A stretch of DNA of 7,959 bases, from NCBI GenBank assembly GCA_002340925.1, contig DDMR01000042.1, forward strand, positions 4,592 through 12,550. Direction: 5' to 3'. The translations under genes and the position numbers were made by a program. Under the pieces are notes generated by a model. The model was not told the DNA's origin, ran no database searches, and worked only from the letters and a program-made list of their open reading frames with translations. Positions 1 through 6,647 of this stretch are shown here, one piece after another; positions within the stretch are counted from its first letter, which is position 1; each line of letters starts with the position of its first letter. This DNA comes from Actinobacteria bacterium UBA2541 (GTDB lineage Bacteria; Actinomycetota; Actinomycetes; Nanopelagicales; Nanopelagicaceae).

Positions 1-723
1 GCATTTATCGCTGAACCTGTGCAAGGTGCGGGTGGAGTAATCGTTCCACCTAGTGAATACTTCCCAGCAATTCAGAAGGTGCTTAAGAAATATGATGTTC
101 TTCTAATTGCAGATGAAGTTGTGACTGCATTCGGACGCCTAGGAAAAATGTTTGGCACCAGTGTTGTTGGCATGGAGCCTGATTTGATCACAATTGCTAA
201 GGGTTTAACCTCGGCATACATCCCTCTTTCGGGCTCAATAGTCTCTGAAAAAATCTGGCAGGTCTTACGTGATGGAAGCGAGAAGTACGGCGCCTTCGGT
301 CACGGCTATACCTATTCAGCACATCCGATTGCTGCTGCTTGTGCACTTAAGACCTTAGAAATTGTGGAACGCGATAACTACGTAGGTATGGCCGCTAAGC
401 AAGGTGCTCTTCTACATCAGCTTCTACAAACTCATTTTGCAGATCATCCACTTGTTGGTGAAATTCGCGGTCAAGGTTTAATTGGCGCAGTTGAATTAGT
501 TGCAGATCGAGATAAGCCAGAAGCCTTTGACCCATCACTAAAAATTGCACCAAGAGTTGCTAAACGCTCGATGGAACTTGGCGTTATTACTCGCGCTCTT
601 CCAGCTGCAGATACCGTGGCATTTTCACCACCATTTGTTGTTACTGACTCTGAACTCGAAACTATGGTTAAAACTGTCCGCAAAGCGGTTGATGAAATAG
701 CCAAAGAAATCGGACGCATGTAA
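1..723 (+). CDS. class III aminotransferase (omega-transaminase type), 3' part only
   Basis: This is the C-terminal portion (240 codons) of a PLP-dependent class III aminotransferase. The reading frame is open at the first base, so the start lies upstream. The family's usual length of about 440-470 residues means roughly half is missing. Visible signatures are the AEPVQG segment at the window edge, IADEV (nt 106-120) whose Asp contacts the pyridine nitrogen, and the PLP lysine in TIAKG (Lys codon at nt 199-201). HGYTYSAHP (from nt 301) is close to the HGxTYSGHP signature of omega-amino acid/putrescine-pyruvate transaminases such as SpuC, but with Ala in place of the usual Gly. The reaction is transfer of an amino group from an amine or omega-amino acid to a 2-oxo acid, in the cytoplasm. 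The amino donor cannot be deduced. It leads the plus-strand run and is followed after 3 bases by the NAD kinase-like gene, so the two are probably cotranscribed. Confidence 0.9.
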   Translation, partial: AFIAEPVQGAGGVIVPPSEYFPAIQKVLKKYDVLLIADEVVTAFGRLGKMFGTSVVGMEPDLITIAKGLTSAYIPLSGSIVSEKIWQVLRDGSEKYGAFGHGYTYSAHPIAAACALKTLEIVERDNYVGMAAKQGALLHQLLQTHFADHPLVGEIRGQGLIGAVELVADRDKPEAFDPSLKIAPRVAKRSMELGVITRALPAADTVAFSPPFVVTDSELETMVKTVRKAVDEIAKEIGRM

Positions 724-726
724 TAA

Positions 727-1914
727 ATGCAAAAGCCTGATGTGTTGAAGATTGGATTATTGATAAATCCAATCGCAGGCATGGGCGGCAAAGTTGGTCT
801 CCATGGAACTGATGATTCATTGGCCGAGCGCGCCAAAGAACTTGGTGCAAAAAACGTCTCAAAAGAGCGAGCTGGGAGAACAATTAAGGCGCTACTCCCC
901 CAAATCGAAAAGCTAGTTTTTTGCGCTCCATCTAAAGTTATGGGAGCAGATTTACTTCAATCCTTGAATATTAATTTTGAGTCAGTCTATGAAACTCAAA
1001 GCCTTGATACATCTTCAGAAGATACCAAAGCGGCAGCCCGCGCCTTTCAAGCAAAAGGTGTTGATTTGATTCTCTTTGCTGGTGGCGATGGAACCGCACG
1101 AGATATCTTCTCAGTTGTTGGCGAAGCTATTCCGATCTTGGGAATTCCAGCAGGCGTAAAGATGCGAAGTGGCGTCTTTGCAAATTATCCAGAAGAAGCT
1201 GCTGAGATTGTTCTAGATGCAATTGCTTCGATCGAAAGCGGCAAAGTATTAGAGTTTGCTAATACCGAGATTTTAGATCTCACGGATTCAGAACTCGATT
1301 ACTCGCAATCTCACTACTTTGGCAGTGCCAGAACCTTTTCAGCGCCAAGCAAGATAACAAGCCCCAAAGTTAATTCCAATGCGAGCAGCGATGTTGCCCT
1401 CAAAGAGCTGGCAAAACATTTGTCATCCGAACTTGCAAAAGATCGGCTCTATTTTTTTGGCCCGGGCAGAAGTGCAAAATTAATCCTTAATGAATTGGGT
1501 GTCACTGATTCAGAACATTCCCTTGCTGGAGTAGATGCCCTTATTGGTGGTGAACTCATCGGGAAAGATCTTGATGAGAGCCAGATTCTTGAGCTTATAA
1601 GTTCGCATTCAAAAGCCACAGAGCCCCTTATATTTCTAGGCGTTATCGGTGGGCAAGGATTCTTGCTAGGCAGAGGTAACCAACAGTTGAGCCACCAGGT
1701 CATGTCACGTATTGGGGCCGATAATGTATTTGTATTGGCGAGTGCCAGCAAAATGACCGGAACCGTGCCGACCCGGCTTTACGTGGACTTTGAAGATGCT
1801 CTTTCCAAGAAGCTATTCCCAGATTTTATTCAAGTTCACGTTGCGAAAAATCGAACCCTAGTATGTAAAGTTGTCTCATCAGGATTTGTTCCGAATAGCG
1901 TTAAAGCCAGTTGA
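727..1914 (+). CDS. ATP-NAD kinase-like protein (COG3199/AcoX type)
   Basis: A 395-residue protein of the diacylglycerol/NAD-kinase fold superfamily. The N-terminus has LLINPIAGMGG (residues 11-21). The nucleotide-binding GGDGT motif is at residues 119-123, with Asp121 the expected key acidic residue. GIPAGVKMRSGVFA follows at 139-152, and FFGPGRSAK near 243-251 is typical of the longer COG3199 proteins. This family is annotated as predicted ATP- or polyphosphate-dependent NAD kinase. Members include AcoX of acetoin-catabolic operons, whose role is not settled. It is longer than a housekeeping NAD kinase (about 290 residues). The start ATG follows tandem stop codons of the upstream gene (TAATAA), and the RBS is weak, which suggests translational coupling. 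The gene sits between an aminotransferase and GcvP-like genes, so it may supply NADP(H) to the pathway or act on a pathway metabolite; both are inferences. The fold is sure, the substrate is not. Confidence 0.82.
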   Translation: MQKPDVLKIGLLINPIAGMGGKVGLHGTDDSLAERAKELGAKNVSKERAGRTIKALLPQIEKLVFCAPSKVMGADLLQSLNINFESVYETQSLDTSSEDTKAAARAFQAKGVDLILFAGGDGTARDIFSVVGEAIPILGIPAGVKMRSGVFANYPEEAAEIVLDAIASIESGKVLEFANTEILDLTDSELDYSQSHYFGSARTFSAPSKITSPKVNSNASSDVALKELAKHLSSELAKDRLYFFGPGRSAKLILNELGVTDSEHSLAGVDALIGGELIGKDLDESQILELISSHSKATEPLIFLGVIGGQGFLLGRGNQQLSHQVMSRIGADNVFVLASASKMTGTVPTRLYVDFEDALSKKLFPDFIQVHVAKNRTLVCKVVSSGFVPNSVKAS

Positions 1915-1929
1915 TATGTTCGCAGAACT

Positions 1930-1935
1930 GAGAGG
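1930..1935 (+). promoter_or_regulatory. ribosome binding site of the GcvPA-like gene
   Basis: GAGAGG lies 6 bases before the ATG at 1942 and 9 bases before a second in-frame ATG at 1945. The spacing favours 1942 slightly. The difference is a single methionine. Confidence 0.6.
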
Positions 1936-1941
1936 AAAGTA

Positions 1942-3360
1942 ATGATGGAGAAGAATAAGGATTTGCCAACACCACATCCTTTTATGGCGAACTCGGCGGA
2001 GGCGAGCTTCAATGAAATGTTGAAGGTTGCAGAGGTAACCGATATCGACGAGCTATTTGCGCAGATTCCAAAAGATCATATTTTTAAGGGTGATTGGAAT
2101 TTCGATCCACAAATTCCCTCCGAAGCTGCGCTCTACAAGCATCTAACAAGAATTCTCAGAAAGAACTCATCCGCCGAAGAGAACTTAAATTTCCTTGGTG
2201 CGGGTTGTTGGCAACATTACGTTCCAGCAATTTGTGACGAAATGGTCACAAGAACTGAATTCCTGACTCCGGTTTGGGGAACTCCATCTTCTGATCACGG
2301 TCGAAATCAAGTCTGGTTTGAATTCCAGAGCCAGATTGGTGAATTGGTAGGAATGGAATTCGTTGGGCTACCGCTCTACAGCTTTGGAACAGCCGGCGGT
2401 CACGCAATTCGAATGGCAGCAAGAATAAATAGGCGCAGCAAAGTTTTGGTTCAATCTTCAATTGACCCTGAACGTCTTGCAGTTTTCAAAACTTACTGCG
2501 GTTACCCAGAATTAGATGGTTATCTTGAAATTGTAATGGTCGAAACTGATGCCAAGACTGGACGCATAAACCTTGATGATTTAAAGGCAAAGATTTCAAA
2601 AGATGTCTCTTCGCTCTACTTCGACAATCCAAATTATCTAGGCGTCATCGAAAGTGAAGCTAAAGAGATAGCGAAGATTGCCCACGATGCTGGCGCAGAG
2701 GTAATCATTGGTGTTGATCCAATCTCACTTGGCGTTCTGCCATCCCCTAGCGAATATGGCGCAGATATTGTGGTGGGCACGACTCAACCATTGGGCGTTC
2801 ATATGAATGCTGGTGGTGGCGTTGGTGGATTCATTGCCACAAGAGATGATGAGAAATATGCCCACGAATATCCAACTCTGCAAGTAAGTTTGACCGGAAC
2901 TTCCGAGCCAGGAGAAATGGCATTTGGCCTCACACTCTTCGAACAATCTTCATACGGTTCTCGAGAGCACGGTAAGGATTGGACTGGTAACTCGGTTTAT
3001 CTCTGGACAGTTGCAAATGCAACTTACATGTCACTACTTGGACCAAATGGTTTTGCAGAAATTGGTAAGACAATTCTGCAACGCAGCCACTACGCAGCAA
3101 AGAAGATTGCTGAGATTCCAGGAATCTCTGTGACTTGGCCATCAGGTTTCTTCAAAGAGTTCGTAGTCAATTTTGATGGCACTAAAAAGAAAGTATCTGA
3201 AATAAACAAATCACTTCTATCAAAGAAGATTTTTGGTGGAAAAGATCTCTCTGGAGACTTCCCGCATTTAGGGCAATCTGCGCTTTATTGCGTAACTGAG
3301 ATTCATACCTTGGAAGATTTAGATTCCTTAGTTTCTGCATTGAAGGAGGTAACAAAATGA
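1942..3360 (+). CDS. glycine decarboxylase P-protein subunit 1-like (GcvPA-like), divergent
   Basis: A 472-residue protein homologous along its length to GcvPA, the catalytically non-PLP half of two-subunit glycine decarboxylase. Family signatures are DELFAQIP (about residues 36-43), NFLGAGCWQHYVPA (about 83-96), NPNYLGVIE and VDPISLGVL in the fold core, then GADIVVGTTQPLG. Two regions differ from the family pattern. The usual YTPYQPE stretch is replaced by LTPVWGTPSSDHG (residues 108-120). The usual REQHIRR-KATSNICT block is replaced by SYGSREHGKDWTGNS (337-351), so KATSNIC is absent. Length is close to the normal size of about 450 residues, so this is not decay. It overlaps the GcvPB-like gene by 4 bases (ATGA), implying coupled synthesis of a heteromeric enzyme. 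Automated pipelines would probably call it gcvPA. I leave the symbol blank because the substitutions, and the lack of gcvT or gcvH nearby, make the glycine substrate doubtful. Confidence 0.85.
   Translation: MMEKNKDLPTPHPFMANSAEASFNEMLKVAEVTDIDELFAQIPKDHIFKGDWNFDPQIPSEAALYKHLTRILRKNSSAEENLNFLGAGCWQHYVPAICDEMVTRTEFLTPVWGTPSSDHGRNQVWFEFQSQIGELVGMEFVGLPLYSFGTAGGHAIRMAARINRRSKVLVQSSIDPERLAVFKTYCGYPELDGYLEIVMVETDAKTGRINLDDLKAKISKDVSSLYFDNPNYLGVIESEAKEIAKIAHDAGAEVIIGVDPISLGVLPSPSEYGADIVVGTTQPLGVHMNAGGGVGGFIATRDDEKYAHEYPTLQVSLTGTSEPGEMAFGLTLFEQSSYGSREHGKDWTGNSVYLWTVANATYMSLLGPNGFAEIGKTILQRSHYAAKKIAEIPGISVTWPSGFFKEFVVNFDGTKKKVSEINKSLLSKKIFGGKDLSGDFPHLGQSALYCVTEIHTLEDLDSLVSALKEVTK
3343..3350 (+). promoter_or_regulatory. 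strong Shine-Dalgarno sequence of the GcvPB-like gene
   Basis: AAGGAGGT, a near-perfect anti-16S match, lies 6 bases before the ATG at 3357 and inside the last codons of the GcvPA-like gene. It fixes the start and the 4-base overlap, and suggests that the second subunit is made at a high rate. Confidence 0.8.
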
Positions 3361-4913
3361 TTAAGTCAAAGATTCGTAAATATCACGCCCCGGTTTGGGA
3401 CGAGCCTCTTGTTATGCAGATGGGGCAGAGCGGTCGACGCGGATCAATCGCGCCGAAGACCGAGTCAAAAATTGCTGACACCGTTGGCAACGCTCTAGAT
3501 CTGCTGCCTGCAGGAATGAAGCGAGCTAATCCCCTAAATCTTCCTGAACTATCTGAGTTTGAAGTTCAGCGCCATTATTTACATCTATCCCAACAGACTC
3601 TGGGCATGATGGGAATCAGTTTGTTCGGAACTTGCACGATGAAATACAACCCAAGAGTAAATGAGCGAATTGTTTATCAACCATTCGTAGCTGAAATGCA
3701 CCCTCATCAAGATCCAGAAACAATGCAAGGAATTTTGGAAGTTGTTAATCGCTTTGACCACTTGCTTCGCAAGTTATCGGGTCTAGATAAGTTCGTATTT
3801 CAAGCAGGTGGTGGCGCAGATGCTGCTTACACTCAAGCTTGTATGACTCGGGCATATCACGCATCACGTGGTGAACTCGAGCAACGAAATGAGATCATCA
3901 CAACTGCGCAAGCACATCCATGTAATCCAGCTACTGCAGCTGCTGCCGGCTTTAAAATAATAACGCTACCTCTTGAAGATGACGGTTTTCCTTCAGTCGA
4001 AGCGCTAAAGGCCGTGGTTTCCAATCGCACTGCTGCTTTGATGGTGAATAATCCAGATGATATTGGAATTTACAATCCACATATCAAAGAGTGGGTAAAG
4101 ATTGTTCATGATGCTGGCGGATTATGTTTCTATGACCACGCTAATTTCAACGGTGTTATGACTCGTATTCGCGCAGCCGATATTGGTTTCGATGCTTGTA
4201 TGTATATGTTGCATAAGACATTTGGTGGACCAAAGGGTGGTGGTGGTCCTGCTGTCGGTGCTTACGGATGTAACGAAAAATTGATTCCATTCCTAGCTGG
4301 TCCAACTGTCGAAACAAGTGCTGATGGCAGCTTCTATCTTAAAGAAGGTGGCGAACATAGCGTTGGCCGAATCCGCGAATTCTTAGGAAACATTCCAACA
4401 GTTATTCGCGCTTACTCATGGACCAGATCAATGGGTATAGAAGGTCTGCGCGATGCTGCAAACATTTCAGTTCTTGCCAACAACTACATGGAGAAAAGAC
4501 TCCTTGAAATTCCTGGAATAACAAAAGGTATGCCTGATGTAAAGGGTCGCCGTCTAGAAATGACTCGATACAGTTTGGGTGAACTGACGGCAGATACTGG
4601 AGTCTCTTGTCTCGATGTTCAGAACCGAATGACCGATTACGGAGTAGATGCTTATTGGTTAAGCCACGAACCGTGGTTTATTCCAGAACCATTTACACCT
4701 GAAGCTGGTGAATTGTGGTCGGTAGAAGATATCGATTACTGGATTGATGTTCTTGAAACAGTCTGCAATGAAGCAAGAACTAATCCAGAGTTAGTTAAGA
4801 CTTCACCACACAACCAGGTTGTTCACAAGCAGAATTCAACTAATTTGAGTGATCCTGCTAAGTGGGCGACCACCTGGCGCGCATACAAGCGCAAATACGG
4901 AGTCACTAATTGA
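3357..4913 (+). CDS. glycine decarboxylase P-protein subunit 2-like (GcvPB-like), divergent PLP subunit
   Basis: A 518-residue PLP subunit homologous to GcvPB, slightly longer than the usual 480-490. Clear signatures are GTCTMKYNPRVNE (near residue 91), the PLP lysine Lys287 in LHKTFGGPKGGGGP, and Asp260 in YDHANFN, which should contact the cofactor's pyridine nitrogen. His187 in AQAHPCNPA matches the ring-stacking His of the family's SAHGTNPA. Several positions differ from true GcvPB: SAHGTNP becomes QAHPCNP, DGANLNA becomes DHANFNG, HKTFSTPHGGGG becomes HKTFGGPKGGGG, the AGAHGE loop becomes AGGGADAAY (150-158), and GNFG becomes GNIP. The C-terminal part keeps family layout but is aromatic-rich (HEPWFIPEPF). 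The intact PLP apparatus predicts a working decarboxylase or lyase acting with the preceding subunit in the cytoplasm. Glycine decarboxylase would need a lipoyl H-protein, and none is encoded here. PLP function is near certain; the substrate is unknown. Confidence 0.85.
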   Translation: MIKSKIRKYHAPVWDEPLVMQMGQSGRRGSIAPKTESKIADTVGNALDLLPAGMKRANPLNLPELSEFEVQRHYLHLSQQTLGMMGISLFGTCTMKYNPRVNERIVYQPFVAEMHPHQDPETMQGILEVVNRFDHLLRKLSGLDKFVFQAGGGADAAYTQACMTRAYHASRGELEQRNEIITTAQAHPCNPATAAAAGFKIITLPLEDDGFPSVEALKAVVSNRTAALMVNNPDDIGIYNPHIKEWVKIVHDAGGLCFYDHANFNGVMTRIRAADIGFDACMYMLHKTFGGPKGGGGPAVGAYGCNEKLIPFLAGPTVETSADGSFYLKEGGEHSVGRIREFLGNIPTVIRAYSWTRSMGIEGLRDAANISVLANNYMEKRLLEIPGITKGMPDVKGRRLEMTRYSLGELTADTGVSCLDVQNRMTDYGVDAYWLSHEPWFIPEPFTPEAGELWSVEDIDYWIDVLETVCNEARTNPELVKTSPHNQVVHKQNSTNLSDPAKWATTWRAYKRKYGVTN

Positions 4914-4917
4914 TTTC

Positions 4918-4923
4918 AAGAGG
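4918..4923 (+). promoter_or_regulatory. ribosome binding site for a TTG start
   Basis: AAGAGG lies 7 bases before the TTG at 4931. No ATG lies at suitable spacing, and the Rossmann glycine motif begins only about 9 residues after the TTG, so the TTG must be the start. Confidence 0.7.
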
Positions 4924-4930
4924 AATTTAA

Positions 4931-5872
4931 TTGTCTGATCCTAAGTTTTCCATAATTGGGTCAGGCAGTATTGGCATCGGCTGGGCCATTGTCTTTGCCC
5001 GCGCTGGTTACAAAGTAAAGGTTTACGATATTGAAGAATCTGCCCTACGCAACTTTGAAAACCAAGTAAAAAACCGCCTTGAATTACTTGATGAGAATAA
5101 GTTGCTCACCAATTCCCCTAAGAAAATTGCGGCAAGAATTAAGACAACTCTGGACCTAACCGAAGCGGTATCCGATGCGGATTTCGTTCAAGAGTGTGGC
5201 CCAGAAAACCTTGAGACCAAACGAGATTTATTTACGAAATTAGCAAAACTAGCCAAGCCTGATGCAATTATCGCTAGCTCTTCATCTGCGCTGCGCCCAA
5301 GTGAATTTGCTTCGAATATTGCAAGCAATGAGAGATGTCTAGTTGTTCACCCAGGTAATCCACCTTATTTGATTTCAATCGCTGAAGTTGTTCCTGCAAA
5401 ATTTACATCCGAACAAGCAATAAAAACTTGCACTGATCTACTGAATAAGGTTGGGATTATTCCAATTCGGGTTAACAACGAACCCCAGGGATTTGTTTTC
5501 AATCGGCTACAAGGCGCAATTTTGCGAGAGGCTTATTGTTTAGTGCGAGATGGCATCATATCGCCAACAGATTTAGATTTGATCGTTACAGAAGGTTTAG
5601 GGAAACGCTGGTCGATAGTTGGGCCGTTTGCTACATCAGCGCTAAATGTTCGTGGTGGGATCAAAGCGCACGTAGCGCGAATGGGTAAGAGTTATTTTGA
5701 GATGGGCAGTGAACGTGGCCAGAACGATCCTTGGGATGAAGCGCTAGTGGAGCGCGTTGCAGCTGATATCGAAAGCAAATTGCCCGATGCTAAATGGGAG
5801 AAAAATACCCAGAAGCGCGATCTTGCACTTATGAAATTAACTAAGTTATTTGAAAAAGTAATCAAGCCCTAA
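4931..5872 (+). CDS. lambda-crystallin/L-gulonate 3-dehydrogenase-like 3-hydroxy acid dehydrogenase
   Basis: A 313-residue NAD-dependent dehydrogenase of the 3-hydroxyacyl-CoA dehydrogenase superfamily. The N-terminal Rossmann domain has GSGSIG at residues 10-15 and Asp33 at the end of strand 2 (VYDIE), which favours NAD over NADP. ASSSSAL is at 115-121. The catalytic dyad is probably His140 (VHPGNPPY) with Glu152 (AEVVP). The C-terminal helical domain carries GFVFNRLQ and SEGLG-like TEGLGKRW. Overall size and the HPGNPPY, FNRLQ and SPTDLDL segments resemble CRYL1 and L-carnitine dehydrogenase-type enzymes, which oxidise free 3-hydroxy acids rather than CoA esters. Predicted reaction: a 3-hydroxy acid to the 3-oxo acid with NAD. 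It is the last gene of the plus-strand run, 17 bases after the GcvPB-like gene, and faces the CoA-transferase genes 1 base away. The exact substrate is unknown; a 3-hydroxyacyl-CoA substrate is less likely but possible. Confidence 0.85.
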   Translation: MSDPKFSIIGSGSIGIGWAIVFARAGYKVKVYDIEESALRNFENQVKNRLELLDENKLLTNSPKKIAARIKTTLDLTEAVSDADFVQECGPENLETKRDLFTKLAKLAKPDAIIASSSSALRPSEFASNIASNERCLVVHPGNPPYLISIAEVVPAKFTSEQAIKTCTDLLNKVGIIPIRVNNEPQGFVFNRLQGAILREAYCLVRDGIISPTDLDLIVTEGLGKRWSIVGPFATSALNVRGGIKAHVARMGKSYFEMGSERGQNDPWDEALVERVAADIESKLPDAKWEKNTQKRDLALMKLTKLFEKVIKP

Positions 5873-5873
5873 A

Positions 5874-6647
5874 TTATTTATCGGATGTGCTTACCAGGGC
5901 GCGGACTTTCTCAAGTTCAGATTGTTCTGGCGCCTTAGTAGTCTTTAGATTTGGCGAAACTTTTAATTCCCAACCAGTATTTTTAATAGCCTGATTTATA
6001 TCAACACCAGGATGTAGATAAGTCATTGTCAGCTCTAAAGTTTCTGGATCTGGTTCTAAAATTCCTAGGTCGGTAATTACTCGACTTGGACCACCGCCAC
6101 GTAATCTATTTTTCGCTCTTGAGCCAGGACCTTCGCCAAAGCCCATAGAAGTAATGAAATCAACCTGCTTCACAAATGTTCTGGTTGTCTGTCGAATAAT
6201 TATTGCGACCTCTTTACAGGAAGCTGCGATCTCAGTTGCTCCTCCGGCTCCAGGCAAGCGAACTTTTGGTGAATCATAAGTTTGCCCAATGAAAGTCGTA
6301 TTTATATTTGCAAATTTATCAATCTGAGCTGCACCTAAGAATCCAACATCAATCCGGCCAGATTGCAGCCAGTAATTAAAGATTTCTGGCATACCAACAA
6401 CAGTAAGTGCATGGTTCGCTAATTCGCCATCGCCAATTGAAAGTGGCAATTTTTGTGGGTTTGTATTGACTGTGCCAGATTCGTAAATCAGAAAGAGATT
6501 TGGGGCTTGCATCGACTTAGCGAGAATTGCTGCAGTGCTGGGAATACCGATACCGACAAAGCAGGTATTTCCATCTTTAAGAGTTCGCGCTGCTGCGATT
6601 GTCATCATTTCATCTGCAGTCCAGGTGGAATTCAAGTTTTCGCTCAT
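5874..6647 (-). CDS. catJ: 3-oxoadipate CoA-transferase-type subunit B (CatJ-like)
   Basis: A 257-residue beta subunit of a family I CoA-transferase, of the CatJ/glutaconate CoA-transferase B type. Signatures are EMMTIAAARTLKDG (13-26), CFVGIGIPS (29-37), and the catalytic glutamate Glu56 in LIYESGT, placed like the reactive Glu54 of glutaconate CoA-transferase. LSIGDGELA, PEIFNYWLQ, GRIDVGFLGAAQID and VRLPGAGGA follow. In the CatIJ enzymes the reaction is 3-oxoadipate plus succinyl-CoA giving 3-oxoadipyl-CoA plus succinate, with the Glu forming a glutamyl-CoA thioester. The Glu argues against the related IpdAB hydrolases. The start overlaps the stop of subunit A by 1 base (TAATG), so the two are translationally coupled. 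The 3' end faces the dehydrogenase gene across a 1-base gap. The acyl acceptor could be another 3-oxo acid or a glutaconate-like dicarboxylate. Confidence 0.85.
   Translation of the reverse strand: MSENLNSTWTADEMMTIAAARTLKDGNTCFVGIGIPSTAAILAKSMQAPNLFLIYESGTVNTNPQKLPLSIGDGELANHALTVVGMPEIFNYWLQSGRIDVGFLGAAQIDKFANINTTFIGQTYDSPKVRLPGAGGATEIAASCKEVAIIIRQTTRTFVKQVDFITSMGFGEGPGSRAKNRLRGGGPSRVITDLGILEPDPETLELTMTYLHPGVDINQAIKNTGWELKVSPNLKTTKAPEQSELEKVRALVSTSDK

Noticed and set aside
471..883. Two minus-strand open frames opposite the end of the aminotransferase and the start of the NAD kinase-like gene
   Set aside because: Both are antisense to conserved coding sequence and show no family features.
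1449..1751. 100-codon minus-strand open frame inside the NAD kinase-like gene
   Set aside because: It is antisense to conserved coding sequence, with no recognisable product.
2246..3142. Several 69-73-codon open frames on both strands within the GcvPA-like gene
   Set aside because: They overlap a full-length conserved gene in other frames and have no motifs or credible ribosome binding sites.
1942..4913. Plain call as the housekeeping glycine cleavage system P-protein (gcvPA/gcvPB)
   Set aside because: Homology is clear, but diagnostic motifs are replaced in both subunits and no gcvT or gcvH is nearby. I kept the fold call and withheld the gene symbols.
5866..5900. Possible terminator stem GCCCT (5866-5870) with AGGGC (5896-5900)
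   Set aside because: It is only 5 base pairs with a 25-base loop and no U-run, so it is unlikely to terminate transcription.
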